From: Crocinitomicaceae bacterium
Lineage (GTDB): Bacteria; Bacteroidota; Bacteroidia; Flavobacteriales_D; Sanyastnellaceae
Reading direction: 5' to 3'
DNA: 64,000 nucleotides
Assembly: GCA_002693775.1 (NCBI GenBank)
Contig: NZRP01000048.1
Location: 28,109 to 92,108 of the forward strand
Part shown: positions 17,495 through 29,773 of the stretch, one piece after another
Layout of the letters: every line of letters begins with the position of its first letter
Position numbering within the stretch: the first letter of the stretch is position 1
Position numbers and translations under genes: made by a program
The notes under the pieces: model-generated
Databases searched by the model: none
Told to the model about the DNA's origin: nothing
Seen by the model: only the letters and a program-made list of their open reading frames with translations

Positions 17495-18234
17495 TTGAAG
17501 ATTTGGAGAAGAGAGGAGCCTGGTTGTTTAGATGGCGCTCTTTCCTTCCGCTGGTAATCGTTCCCTTTGCCCTCGCAGTAGCATATTTCGACGACAATTT
17601 GCCAGAATTTACTGATGTTAAATGGATTGCTATTTGTGCTAGCATCAGTCTTTTTGGCCAAATCATCCGCGCCCTCACCATAGGTTACGTTCCTAAGGGC
17701 ACATCTGGCAGGAATACATCAGAGGGACAAGTAGCAATCACACTCAATACAAAGGGCATGTATAGCCTTGTTCGTCACCCACTTTACTTGGGTAACTACT
17801 TTATGTGGTTAGGGATAATGTTATACTCTGGTTCTTATGAGTTTGCAGTGATAATTACTGTAGCGTTTTGGATTTACTACACACTTATTGCCATGACAGA
17901 AGAGAGGTATTTAATAGGTCAGTTTAAAGACGAGTATTTTTCATGGGCAGAAGGAGTGCCTGCCTTTGTTCCTAAGAAATTAAAATGGACACATCCAGGT
18001 GTTTTCTTTTCTATGAAGAATGTGATTAAAAGAGAATACAATGGTGTGTTTGCTGTGTTTGTGTCATTTGCCGTTCTTGATTTGGCACATAACTACAGGG
18101 AGCAACATATTCTAGATATGTCAGATCATATGCAGTTTGCTCTGACGATAAGCTCAGTTTGTTTTCTTGTTCTTAGAACCATTAAAAAGAGAACTAAGTG
18201 GCTAGATGTCGCTGGTAGAGAGTACGTTAAGTAG
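17485..18234 (+). CDS. Isoprenylcysteine carboxyl methyltransferase-like membrane protein
   Basis: 249-residue integral membrane protein of the ICMT/PEMT-like superfamily. The key region is GMYSLVRHPLYLGNYFMWLG followed by a hydrophobic stretch and MTEERYLIGQFKDEYFSW, the usual RHPxYxG and EE...F..Y cofactor-binding pattern. It probably methylates a lipid or small hydrophobic substrate with S-adenosylmethionine; no substrate can be named. An additional C-terminal region of about 80 residues with two hydrophobic segments follows. It overlaps hutH by 10 bases, so co-transcription is likely, but there is no obvious metabolic link. Confidence 0.8.
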   Translation: MPLVEDLEKRGAWLFRWRSFLPLVIVPFALAVAYFDDNLPEFTDVKWIAICASISLFGQIIRALTIGYVPKGTSGRNTSEGQVAITLNTKGMYSLVRHPLYLGNYFMWLGIMLYSGSYEFAVIITVAFWIYYTLIAMTEERYLIGQFKDEYFSWAEGVPAFVPKKLKWTHPGVFFSMKNVIKREYNGVFAVFVSFAVLDLAHNYREQHILDMSDHMQFALTISSVCFLVLRTIKKRTKWLDVAGREYVK

Positions 18235-18253
18235 TACTCTAGGTTGCTATTAT

Positions 18254-21059
<2,806 letters not shown>

Positions 21060-21094
21060 TCAAGTAAATCGGAGAAAATTAGAGTAAGTAAAAA

Positions 21095-21120
21095 GTGCGT
21101 TTTTTCCACAAAAAACGCAC
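21095..21120 (-). terminator. Intrinsic terminator after the TPR/beta-barrel gene pair
   Basis: A perfect 11-bp stem, GTGCGTTTTTT against AAAAAACGCAC, with a 4-base loop. On the minus strand it is followed by TTTTT (21094-21090). It lies 30 bases after the stop of the beta-barrel gene and separates that gene from gyrB. Confidence 0.85.
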
Positions 21121-21150
21121 GTAATACACAATGTTTGTATACTAGGGGAA

Positions 21151-22890
21151 TTAGAAGGCGTAACTGGCTCCTAATAGTGCTTGAGTGCCTTGAACTCTAT
21201 AGCCTGTCCAATGTCTGTAATTTGAACCAGTTAAGTTGCTGGTAGAGATCCAAATGGCTGTCCTTTGGCTATACCTGTATTCGAAGTTTAGGTTTAAGTC
21301 CAAATAGCCAGGAAGTTTTACGCTGTATCTTCCATCTTCTAGCATAGTAAAACTACCCTCGTCTAATGGAGCTACGTTTGAGACTCCCATTCTTTCGCCA
21401 ACAACTGTTGTAGTTGACTTCAAAGTGAATCGCTCTAAGAAGGTGTATTTAATATCTAAACTAGCTGTATATCCAGGAAGATTCCATGCTTCTGCTTGTT
21501 GCTTGTGATCGTACTTAAAGACAGTAGCATTACATCTTAAGTCAAGTTTTTCACTTAGACTTAGGTTTACATCACCACCAAATGACTTGACATTAAGCGT
21601 ATCGTTGAATGTTGTAAATCGTGAACCTTCATTAAGCTCAATATCATTTATGAAGTACATGTAATCATCGAATGATACAGTACTTACAAACATATTAAAG
21701 CTAAGAGCGTCTGTAAGTGTTCCTCTCATCCCTAGATTAACATCCCTCTTTCTAGAAGTTGTTCTTAACTCATTATCGAGTTCAGCATGGTAGAAGGGAT
21801 TTTGTTCAAGAGTAGTTTGAAGTCTATTTTGGGCTAGCCCTCCATCTATACTTAAATAAGGAACAAATATGTCTCTTAGCAATCTAATGCTCAATTCTGC
21901 TTGAGGGTAGAAGTAGAAAGAATTGCCATCGCCTAATCTGCTCTGAGAGTCTGCATCAATCCAAAGACCTGCGCCTAGTTTAGCCGTAAGTGGACCTTTG
22001 TAAGTTGTAATCGAAGGTTCTAATCCCACAATTGCAGCGTCAATTCTAGTAGAATTAGGGTTTACGGCTCCCAGAGTAAGCCTATCTATGCTATAATTAC
22101 CTTTTACTGCGATTTTGTCTCCATTAGAAAATTTCTTAAACTCAAATCTTCCATTGAAATTGTTTTCGACGGTTCCATTTCCATCTATAAGTTGAATCCA
22201 ATTGAAGTCAGCTTCGTGGTTTATGTATAAGGAGTCTCTGTGGTGTGATTTGAGGCCTAAAGAGGCGCCATAGCTGGTGTAGTTTGTTCTTATGCCTAAA
22301 GTTGTGTCAGGAGCTAAAGAGTCTGCTAGTGGTGAGCCGTAGTAAACAATAGAATTATTTCCTAAATGTGCACTTAGGTCTACTTTTTCCTTTCCTAAAA
22401 ACTTACTAGACCAAAGACTAAGTTCACTATCTTTAAATCTTTCATCTACTAATTTGTTTGGCACATCTGTTGCAAAATGGGAGGCCGCTACTCCCCAAGT
22501 CCCTTCTCTTGATCTAAGATCAGTTAGGCTGATATCCAAAAATGGAGTGTTGTAAACACCGTAACCTGCTCTTGCATAACCTCTGTATAGTCTAGCAAGA
22601 GGGGCGTCTACCTTTAATCTTACAGGCTCAACTTTAGTCCAACTTGGAACTACGTTCATTCTCTTCGAAAGAAGCTTGTACGAGAAATTTTTTTTGCCAC
22701 CATCCAAACGTCTAGGTTCAGGCCAGCTTTGAAGCTTAATGGCATCCTTAACAACCATTTCTCGTTCCCCAACAAAGGTTACATCCATTGAAAGAGTATC
22801 CGTCTCTTGTGCGAGTAGATCTGAAGTTGGGAATAAAGCAAGTGTTGCTAAACAGGCCCCAAGTATTTTAATATTCTTATTGATCATCAC
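21151..22890 (-). CDS. Outer-membrane beta-barrel protein, function unknown
   Basis: 579 residues with an N-terminal signal peptide (LGACLATLALFPTSDLLAQ). From about residue 100 it is built of alternating hydrophobic/polar segments with many aromatic residues, and it ends in YAF, as expected for a barrel recognised by the BAM machinery. I see no TonB box or plug domain, so it is not a normal TonB-dependent receptor, though the barrel strands look related to that type. The start overlaps the end of the giant TPR gene by 14 bases; this TPR-plus-barrel pairing suggests that the two act together at the outer membrane (inference). Confidence 0.75.
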   Translation of the reverse strand: MMINKNIKILGACLATLALFPTSDLLAQETDTLSMDVTFVGEREMVVKDAIKLQSWPEPRRLDGGKKNFSYKLLSKRMNVVPSWTKVEPVRLKVDAPLARLYRGYARAGYGVYNTPFLDISLTDLRSREGTWGVAASHFATDVPNKLVDERFKDSELSLWSSKFLGKEKVDLSAHLGNNSIVYYGSPLADSLAPDTTLGIRTNYTSYGASLGLKSHHRDSLYINHEADFNWIQLIDGNGTVENNFNGRFEFKKFSNGDKIAVKGNYSIDRLTLGAVNPNSTRIDAAIVGLEPSITTYKGPLTAKLGAGLWIDADSQSRLGDGNSFYFYPQAELSIRLLRDIFVPYLSIDGGLAQNRLQTTLEQNPFYHAELDNELRTTSRKRDVNLGMRGTLTDALSFNMFVSTVSFDDYMYFINDIELNEGSRFTTFNDTLNVKSFGGDVNLSLSEKLDLRCNATVFKYDHKQQAEAWNLPGYTASLDIKYTFLERFTLKSTTTVVGERMGVSNVAPLDEGSFTMLEDGRYSVKLPGYLDLNLNFEYRYSQRTAIWISTSNLTGSNYRHWTGYRVQGTQALLGASYAF

Positions 22891-25800
22891 CTTGTTGCTC
22901 TTCTTGGTTGTTATCCTGGTTGATTTCTAATTCTTCGATGTCAAGCATTAAATCTGAACAAGCATCCTGTACCCATTCTTCTTGCACATTTTCAATAATG
23001 CTTTCTGCTGTAGCTCTAGCTTGGAATAGGTCTTCCATGCCTATGTAGCTTTTAACTAGAAGTAAAAAGCCCTTGTGTTTCCATTCTGTGTAGTTAGCAA
23101 ATTCGCCAACAAGAGTAAAGATACTTTGCTCAGCTTCAGTGAATTGAGCTCTGTCGAATTGGATTTGGGCTACCATATATTGAGACTCAGCGCCCACTGC
23201 ACCGCCGTATTCAACAGTAGACTTGAAGAATGTTAGGGCGTTGTCATATGATGCTTTGTCGTAGTTGATTCTTCCAAGCCAAAGTGCAGCAGTCCTCTTA
23301 ATAGATTCCGGTGTCTCCTCGTCGTTATATACTTCGTTTGCGTATTCAAACGCTAGGTCAGGCTGGTCGAGTAGATAGTAGCAGCGCATTGAGCCAATTG
23401 AGGCTTCAAGGCTGTTTGGTTTAATAGTCGCTACTTCTGATAGTGCTCTGTAATGACCTAGAGCACGAGGGTAGTCGCCTTCGTTCCATGACAGCGTAGC
23501 TGCTCCTAATGCTGAAGCTTCCGTGAATTCTGAAGGAGGGAGGTTTAGTACTTTCTCGTAAGAAAGTAAAGCTCCCGAATTGTCGCCAGCATCACTTAGG
23601 CAAGCTGCCATGTAGAAATGTGCTTCCCCAAGGTGGTTGCCGTTTTCGTATTGTCTTAGGTATTCTTCAAGTCTTGGTAGAGCATGTGAGTATTCACCCT
23701 CAATAGCTAAGTTGACTGCCGCTTTGAATAGGCGTTCTTCAATTTCAGTACCCGTCAGTCTAACAGCTGGAGGTAGATTATTTAAAAGACCGCGTTCAAT
23801 AAGAAGTGGTTCAACGATGTTGTAGGCGTCCGAAGCTACAGGATCGTTGCCATATGATGTTCGGATTTGGTCCCAAATAGTAAGAACCTCCTCAGGGTTG
23901 TTTTGCTTAATTCCAATTAGGCATAAGTCAACTAAAGCATCCTTAGTGCGAGAATTTCTTGGATGCTCGTTTAGTAGCTCTTCTATTCGTCTCTTAGCAT
24001 CGTCCAAGTTATTTAGTTCAATTTGAGTTCTTGCGCTTTCGTAAAGTGCATCTACTACAAATCTGCTTTTAGGAAACTCTGCAAGTAACCGATCAAGATC
24101 GGATAATTGAGACTCAAGATTTCCATCGAGATCGCTAAGTCTGAAAGCCATTCCTCTTTGGAATAGGATGTAGTCAATTTTTCCAGCATCCCTGTCTAAG
24201 CATCTATTGTAGTAGTTGACCGCTCTATTGAATTCTTTCTTTGCGTAGAAGCAATCTGCTGTTCTAAGTTCAGCATCATTGAATCTTCTAGCATCGTCAT
24301 TTGGGTATGCTTCTATGTATGAGCGAAAAGCTGATAGAGCATCCAAGTACATCTTTCTTTTGAAAAGTGAGTAACCTCTAGCGTAATCAGTAGATGGGTA
24401 GTATTCACTTAAATAACCTCCTGGTGCTCTAGAGAATTCCGAGTAAGATTTAGTTGCGCTCTCGTAGTCCTTAAGGGCAAAGAATGACTCACCTTCCCAG
24501 TAGTGAGATTCAGCGGCTAGTTTAGCGTCAATAGGGTAGGTGCGCACCCTCGTGAAGTAAGAAATAGCCTGTCTGTATTTTCCGGCTTGGTAAAGCTCAA
24601 CGCCTCTGTTGTATGAGAGTAATTGGTAAGAGCTCTGAACTGTAGGGTCCTTGTCTTGGATTTGGTCTAGAGCCTCTAATGCTCGGTCGTAATCTCTACT
24701 AGTTAAGTAAACTTCAAGTAGAAATCTGTATGCTTCGTCGTGTCTAACAGAGTTAGGGTACTTTTCGATGTAGGTAGTAAACGCAGTAATTGCATCGTCA
24801 AATGGATTGTAAGATAATTCGAAGGCTAGCTTCGCGTAGCTGAACAGTGCATCCTCCATGATTTCCAAATCGTAATCATGTGATGCAGCTCTTCCGAAGG
24901 CGTTACGGGCCTTGTCTTTTTGGCCTAGCTGAATGTAACAATCAGCCATGTGGTATGTTGCGTTTTGGGCTAACTCATTATCCTCTCTAGCAGTAAGAGC
25001 TAGGCAGTCTAATGAAGCTCTCCATTGCCCCATCCTGTATCTTGTATAGCCAACTTGGTAAGCAAACTCAGCTTTACGACCAGGTCCTCGAGTTCCCTTC
25101 CAAGCTACTTCTAGATATGGAGAAGCAGCCGTGAATTCTTGGGATTTATAGAAAGCATCGCCCACAAGACGAGCAATCTCAGTTCTCATGTCCTCATCTA
25201 ATCCGCTTTCGTTTTCAAGTAGATTAGATCCATATTTTTTAAGCTTAGAAAAATGCTCGGTTGCGTGTAAGGTTTGTGCTATGTATACAGGCACAATGTC
25301 CTTGAAATCTGAGTGGTTAGCTATAGATTCAAATCCTTCTAAAGCAACTTGGGGTTTGTTGTTAATGTATGCAATATGGCTGAAGTAATAGGTTGCATGT
25401 TCGTTAAAATCACCAGGCTTCTTCATCACTTCAAATAAATCATACCTCGCCTTTTCGTACTCTTCAATTTCAAATAGACTATGCCCTCTTTTAAACCTTA
25501 ACTCCCTCTGCGCATCCTTCGGAAGCTTTCTCAGGTTGACATTGGTAAAAGCTTCGGCAGCTTTTTTAAAGTGTCTTCTCTTGTAGTGATGATCTGCAAT
25601 TGCCCAAAGCGCGTCCTGCACATACACTGATTCAGGATATGACTCAATGAATCCGTCTATTCTGAATTCTGCATCCTTGTGATACAGATTAAGTGCACAC
25701 AATGAAGCTAAATATTCAGCTTCAACGTGTCTATCAGAATTCACATCTGAAGATGCAGAGATGTAATCTTCCAAGACATTCATTGCAAGGGCGTATTGCT

Positions 25801-25957
25801 TCTTTTCATATGCGTCCTTTGCTTTATCCCAAATCCTTTCAGTCCCATCCATTTCAACAGTTAGTTGAGCAATTGAAATTATTGGTGCTGTATAAAAGGC
25901 TGCAGTAAGTGCTAGTATTCTTGCTATTTTAGGCATGTTGAGGTATTTGCGCTCCAT
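22877..25957 (-). CDS. Large exported tetratricopeptide-repeat protein
   Basis: 1026-residue protein with a signal peptide (ILALTAAFYTAPIISIAQ) and an almost continuous array of TPR-like helical pairs, e.g. YLASLCALNLYHKDAEFRI, ALWAIADHHYKRRHFKKA and AYQVGYTRYRMGQW. This resembles the YbgF/BamD-like outer-membrane-associated TPR proteins of Bacteroidota. It is probably a periplasmic scaffold; partner unknown, but the overlapping barrel gene is the obvious candidate. The C-terminus is acidic and Gln-rich (NQEEQQGDDQ). ATG 25957 is preceded by TATTTTCG (25971-25964), a near-match to the -7 box, 6 bases away; ATG 25936 is an alternative start that still keeps the signal peptide. Confidence 0.85.
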   Translation of the reverse strand: MERKYLNMPKIARILALTAAFYTAPIISIAQLTVEMDGTERIWDKAKDAYEKKQYALAMNVLEDYISASSDVNSDRHVEAEYLASLCALNLYHKDAEFRIDGFIESYPESVYVQDALWAIADHHYKRRHFKKAAEAFTNVNLRKLPKDAQRELRFKRGHSLFEIEEYEKARYDLFEVMKKPGDFNEHATYYFSHIAYINNKPQVALEGFESIANHSDFKDIVPVYIAQTLHATEHFSKLKKYGSNLLENESGLDEDMRTEIARLVGDAFYKSQEFTAASPYLEVAWKGTRGPGRKAEFAYQVGYTRYRMGQWRASLDCLALTAREDNELAQNATYHMADCYIQLGQKDKARNAFGRAASHDYDLEIMEDALFSYAKLAFELSYNPFDDAITAFTTYIEKYPNSVRHDEAYRFLLEVYLTSRDYDRALEALDQIQDKDPTVQSSYQLLSYNRGVELYQAGKYRQAISYFTRVRTYPIDAKLAAESHYWEGESFFALKDYESATKSYSEFSRAPGGYLSEYYPSTDYARGYSLFKRKMYLDALSAFRSYIEAYPNDDARRFNDAELRTADCFYAKKEFNRAVNYYNRCLDRDAGKIDYILFQRGMAFRLSDLDGNLESQLSDLDRLLAEFPKSRFVVDALYESARTQIELNNLDDAKRRIEELLNEHPRNSRTKDALVDLCLIGIKQNNPEEVLTIWDQIRTSYGNDPVASDAYNIVEPLLIERGLLNNLPPAVRLTGTEIEERLFKAAVNLAIEGEYSHALPRLEEYLRQYENGNHLGEAHFYMAACLSDAGDNSGALLSYEKVLNLPPSEFTEASALGAATLSWNEGDYPRALGHYRALSEVATIKPNSLEASIGSMRCYYLLDQPDLAFEYANEVYNDEETPESIKRTAALWLGRINYDKASYDNALTFFKSTVEYGGAVGAESQYMVAQIQFDRAQFTEAEQSIFTLVGEFANYTEWKHKGFLLLVKSYIGMEDLFQARATAESIIENVQEEWVQDACSDLMLDIEELEINQDNNQEEQQGDDQ

Positions 25958-26043
25958 ATCTTACGAAAATACCTTGATAATAGAGCGGTTTTTTTTAGTC
26001 TCTGACTATGTTCTCAACGCTCTCTTGTGTGTGAATCGTACAA

Positions 26044-28068
26044 TTACTTCTTAACTGTAAACTCAGTCCTTCTATTGATTGCTCTGCCCTCAGCTGTCGA
26101 ATTATCTGACTTAGGTCTCTGCTGGCCAAATCCTTTAGCATGTATCCTTTCAGAATCAACTCCCTTAGCAATTAAATAGTCAGCTACCACTCGTGCTCTT
26201 CTATTACTCAAGTCCAAATTCTTCTCAGCAGGCCCCACATCATCAGTGTGTCCTTCTATATCTACATCAAACCTTGGGTTATCAATAAGGTATTCAGCGA
26301 ACGCAACTAATACAATCTTTGCAGCTGAACTCATTTCGGTTGAATTGGTTGCAAACTGAACATCCCGTAATTCAAATGCGCTCTCATCAGAATCTTTGTG
26401 AGCTCTCAGTTTAATCTCAGGTTGTGGGTCTCCTGTTGGAACTTCACCGGCCTGGTGAACTACCATAGCTTCAAAAGCTACATTTTTTCCCTCTACTTTT
26501 AAAAGAACATCATCAGCTATTGAAGTGTTGATAATAGCAGCGAATGAACCATCATCTCTATTTAGCTCAATTTCCTTAGCTTCCTTGCTCTTTACATAGT
26601 TGAGTGTAATTCTGACATTCTCATCCGGTGGAGTGGGATCTACTACTCCGTGAATCACTTTTACTGCATCTGGTCTTAATTCCTCAGGTAAAGGAAACTT
26701 CATAATATCAAGGCCTTTAGTTCCACTTCTTCTACTTGCGAAATACGCTTCATTTCCAGAAGCAGAAACAACAAGCCCATGTTCGTCCCCGCTTGTATTT
26801 AACGGCGTCCCCATGTTGATAGGACGACTCCAGTTGCCACTTGTGTCGCGTCTAGTAACATACAAATCGTACCCTCCGCCACTTGGTTTTCTATTACTTG
26901 AAAAATATAGTGTCTTTCCATCAGGGTGTAAAAAAGGTGCCTTCTCTCCAGCGTCTGTAGAAATAGGATGAGGAAGCATCTCAGCTTCACCCCAATTACC
27001 TAAATCATCCTTTCTACTCACATAAATATCCATAGTGGGATTGCCATTAGAGTCTGCAGTAGAGGTAGCTCTAGCTGATGCAAAAAACAATTCCATTCCA
27101 TCAGAGCTTAGTGCGGGTTGCGATTCCCACCCAAGCACAGTATTAATCTCAGGCCCAAGTAGTTCCAGGTCTTCCCAATAATAGAAAAAATCACCCTTCT
27201 CATCTTTTCCGTCTACATTGTAAGTCGTGTAAAACAAGTCAATGTTCTGCTTATTTTTGGGGTGTGGATTTGTTGCTGCAATTATTAAGATTCTGTTGTC
27301 TATCGATAAGCTAACTCCTCCGTAATTATCTCCTTCATTAAAAGGGTATTCTAAGCTAACTCCTTCATCGAATGGGATATTTGAACCGCTTCTTTTAGCC
27401 CAAACAAGTTCTTCAACCCTCTTGCTTATAACATCTCCTCGTGCTTTAATTCTTTTAGCTCTTGTGAAAAATAATATACTGCCGTCAGGCGATAATGCAG
27501 GGAGGTACTCATCATTCGTAAGAGATGTTAGCGGGAGTGGAGCGGGATTGTATTTGCCCTTATTTGCATAAAACTCCAGCTCAAATTGTAGCTGGGGAAT
27601 TAATGATTCTACCTCGTCTCTTTTTCTACTGATGCTAGGTTTAACATCAGTCTTTGTCTTAGTCAGAAAGATGCTGAATTGGTCAAAAGCCTCTTGTATT
27701 TCTGCTTCCATATATGCAAGTGCGCCTAGCCTGTAGTACGCTTCAGCATTGTGGTCTGCGCATAATTCCATCCATTTATTGGTTGCTTGTCTACACTCAG
27801 TTATGTGTTCAGTGTTCTTTTTAGAAAGTCTAAATAATTGCTTTGAAAGCTCGCTATAAGCAGAGCTGTAATCCTCTTGTATTTCTACAGCTTCTCTGAG
27901 GTATTTAACTCTGTCTTCAGTGGTGATTTTCTTCCTTGATTCGGTAGATTTTTCGAAAAGTTTAAGTGCCTTTGAGCTTAAATCTTGGGGTTGGGGGCAA
28001 GGGGTTTGTGCTGATAGCTGTAGGCTATTCAGCGCTAAAAGAAAGAAAACTCCCCATGACTTCATCAC
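26044..28068 (-). CDS. OmpA-family protein with TPR and PD40 (WD40-like) repeats
   Basis: 674 residues. Signal peptide (FFLLALNSLQLSAQ), an N-terminal helical TPR-like part (about 25-160), then PD40-type beta-propeller repeats such as LPALSPDGSILFFTRA, PALSSDGMELFFASA and APFLHPDGKTLYFSSNRKP (about 185-440), a carboxypeptidase-regulatory-like beta domain (about 455-540), and a C-terminal OmpA domain (about 560-674) with DIEGHTDDVG and NLDLSNRRARVVADYL, which binds peptidoglycan. It anchors the outer membrane to the wall. The same architecture occurs in many Bacteroidota, including T9SS-associated PorE-like proteins. The start overlaps the symporter stop by 4 bases. Confidence 0.9.
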   Translation of the reverse strand: MMKSWGVFFLLALNSLQLSAQTPCPQPQDLSSKALKLFEKSTESRKKITTEDRVKYLREAVEIQEDYSSAYSELSKQLFRLSKKNTEHITECRQATNKWMELCADHNAEAYYRLGALAYMEAEIQEAFDQFSIFLTKTKTDVKPSISRKRDEVESLIPQLQFELEFYANKGKYNPAPLPLTSLTNDEYLPALSPDGSILFFTRAKRIKARGDVISKRVEELVWAKRSGSNIPFDEGVSLEYPFNEGDNYGGVSLSIDNRILIIAATNPHPKNKQNIDLFYTTYNVDGKDEKGDFFYYWEDLELLGPEINTVLGWESQPALSSDGMELFFASARATSTADSNGNPTMDIYVSRKDDLGNWGEAEMLPHPISTDAGEKAPFLHPDGKTLYFSSNRKPSGGGYDLYVTRRDTSGNWSRPINMGTPLNTSGDEHGLVVSASGNEAYFASRRSGTKGLDIMKFPLPEELRPDAVKVIHGVVDPTPPDENVRITLNYVKSKEAKEIELNRDDGSFAAIINTSIADDVLLKVEGKNVAFEAMVVHQAGEVPTGDPQPEIKLRAHKDSDESAFELRDVQFATNSTEMSSAAKIVLVAFAEYLIDNPRFDVDIEGHTDDVGPAEKNLDLSNRRARVVADYLIAKGVDSERIHAKGFGQQRPKSDNSTAEGRAINRRTEFTVKK

Positions 28069-29771
28069 TCCTCTAATTCTCCTTCGCTAGCTGCTACTAA
28101 AGTGCTAACAGCACCATCTCCTGTAACATTAACAACTGTCCTAAACATATCTAGAATTCTATCAACAGGAATAATGAGTGCAATCCAAGCCTCGTTAAGT
28201 CCCACACTTTCAAGAACCATGACCATTAAGACAAGGCCCGCACTAGGGATAGCTGCAGCTCCAATGCTTGCAAGACTAGCAGTAGCAACAATTATAAGCT
28301 GTTGAGTGAAAGTTAAATCTACCATGTGCAACTGTGCCATTGCTACAACGGCAACTGCTTGGTAGAGGCTAGTTCCATCCATGTTTACTGTTGCTCCAAT
28401 TGGAAGCACAAAGCTTGTTGTTCTCTCTGAAACTCCAATTTTATTCTCCACACAGTCCATAGTTACCGGAAGCGTTGCAACTGATGAAGAGGTTGATAAT
28501 GCAGTTATTTGAGCATTCTTCATTCCATTCATAAACTTCATGTACGTCATGCTCTTTACTAGCCTTGAAACAAGAAGTGGGTAAATGATAAAGATTAAAA
28601 TCAATAATCCCAGGAGCACTGCACCAGAATAATGAAGAAGGAAAATAAACAAATCTTTGAGTTTATTAGAACAAGCAAATTTTATAAGTTCATCTCCTTT
28701 TTCCACCGTTAACAATGATTCAACATAAACTTTCTCAATTGTCGCTGAAACAGGAGATTTTATAACGTATTCTGTTTTTGCAACTTCTAAAATAATCATA
28801 GGATCACCCATACTTACGGTGTCTCCAGACTCTACAAGAATGTTTTGTACTTTGCCTTGATTTGGTGTGGTAATTGGATCAGGACATGAATCGCCTGCAA
28901 CATCTACAACTTGTCCCGCCATTAATGCAAAAACAAAGAATGGCATAGCTTTCATGATGACCTTGATCATATTTACAAAGACATCATTGAGGCCGTCAAT
29001 CAAATTATAAACTGCAGTAAATTTTTCACGAGGTAGCTTCAAAAGTATTATTCCAAAAAAGATTCCAAAGAAAATTATCTGTAACATCTCTGCGCTAGTA
29101 AGTGCTTTGAATATGTTTGATGGAAATACGTCTACTAAAGGCTGGAGAGGCCCTTCTTCTTTAGTCTTTGCGGCTTGGTCTAGTATTTTTTCCCCTTTTC
29201 TTTTATCAACGAGCTTGGACTTTTCCTCATGTGTTAAGGTTCCCTCTTTTTCTTTTTCTTCTAATTGAGTTTCTTTTTCTTTCTTGCCTTTGATTTTCTC
29301 TACTATCGTTGCGTTAGCTGGATCGCAAGAGTAGCATAGGTTGTCGAGGTCTTTAACTTCCTTTCCATATTTGTTAGCCTCTGTCTTCCAGAGTTCGTAA
29401 TCTATTCGATATTCTAACCTTACATCTTCAGATGGTTGTTTTCCAGGGTTCCATACATTTACTATCAGTAACCCCAGTGATACAGCGCAAACTGTAGTGA
29501 GTAAATACATTCCTAATGTCTTCCAGCCCAACTTTCCTAGTTTGGTTATATCGCCCAAGCTAGCTACTCCAACAATAATTGAGAATAGAACAAGTGGTAC
29601 GGCAATTAGTTTAAGAAGATTGATGAAGATTTTACCAAAAGGATTTATCCAATCAGTCACAAAATCCTGAAACCCAAATATTACAGCTGCTGTCGCAAAT
29701 AATGCTCCAGCTACCAGTCCAATAATTACCTGCCAATGCAGAGCTAGTCTGTTTTTCTTTTCTGATGACAT
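28065..29771 (-). CDS. Dicarboxylate/amino acid:cation symporter (DAACS) with internal biotinyl/lipoyl-like domain
   Basis: 568-residue inner-membrane symporter of the GltP/DctA family, which normally has about 420-450 residues. Family hallmarks are present: NLLKLIAVPLVLFSIIVGV, the SSSVATLP hairpin (428-435), NMDGTSLY (463-470) and the VDRILDMFRTVVNVTGD segment (536-552) with the substrate-binding Asp/Arg/Asn. Two in-frame inserts are unusual. Residues about 112-207 are very rich in Lys and Glu and contain a CYSC pair. Residues about 298-367 (bases 28671-28880) read as a biotinyl/lipoyl fold: GKVQNILVESGDTVSMGDPMI, then LEVAKTEYVIKSPVSATIEKV with the candidate lysine K332. It likely imports glutamate, aspartate or a C4 acid; the insert's role is unknown. 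Confidence 0.88.
   Translation of the reverse strand: MSSEKKNRLALHWQVIIGLVAGALFATAAVIFGFQDFVTDWINPFGKIFINLLKLIAVPLVLFSIIVGVASLGDITKLGKLGWKTLGMYLLTTVCAVSLGLLIVNVWNPGKQPSEDVRLEYRIDYELWKTEANKYGKEVKDLDNLCYSCDPANATIVEKIKGKKEKETQLEEKEKEGTLTHEEKSKLVDKRKGEKILDQAAKTKEEGPLQPLVDVFPSNIFKALTSAEMLQIIFFGIFFGIILLKLPREKFTAVYNLIDGLNDVFVNMIKVIMKAMPFFVFALMAGQVVDVAGDSCPDPITTPNQGKVQNILVESGDTVSMGDPMIILEVAKTEYVIKSPVSATIEKVYVESLLTVEKGDELIKFACSNKLKDLFIFLLHYSGAVLLGLLILIFIIYPLLVSRLVKSMTYMKFMNGMKNAQITALSTSSSVATLPVTMDCVENKIGVSERTTSFVLPIGATVNMDGTSLYQAVAVVAMAQLHMVDLTFTQQLIIVATASLASIGAAAIPSAGLVLMVMVLESVGLNEAWIALIIPVDRILDMFRTVVNVTGDGAVSTLVAASEGELEE
28671..28880 (-). other. Biotinyl/lipoyl-like domain inserted in the DAACS symporter
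   Basis: Codons 298-367 of the symporter encode a compact unit with the beta-hairpin repeat logic of biotinyl and lipoyl domains: xGxVxxILVxxGDxVxxGDP, then an exposed turn LEVAKTE where biotin carriers have EAMKM and lipoyl domains have ETDKA, then IxSPxxATIxKVxVxxxxxVxxGDxL. The central lysine is present. Whether it is modified is unknown, because the flanking residues match neither consensus exactly. Confidence 0.75.
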
Positions 29772-29773
29772 CT

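Noticed and set aside
25982..26025. Inverted repeat AGAGCG ... CGCTCT with a T8 run between the arms
   Set aside because: The T-run is inside the loop and none follows the stem on either strand, so it is not a convincing terminator; the arms are short and far apart.
28671..28880. The biotinyl/lipoyl-like insert as an assembly chimera or frameshift
   Set aside because: The symporter frame is intact on both sides, base composition does not change, and the insert ends cleanly at membrane-helix boundaries.
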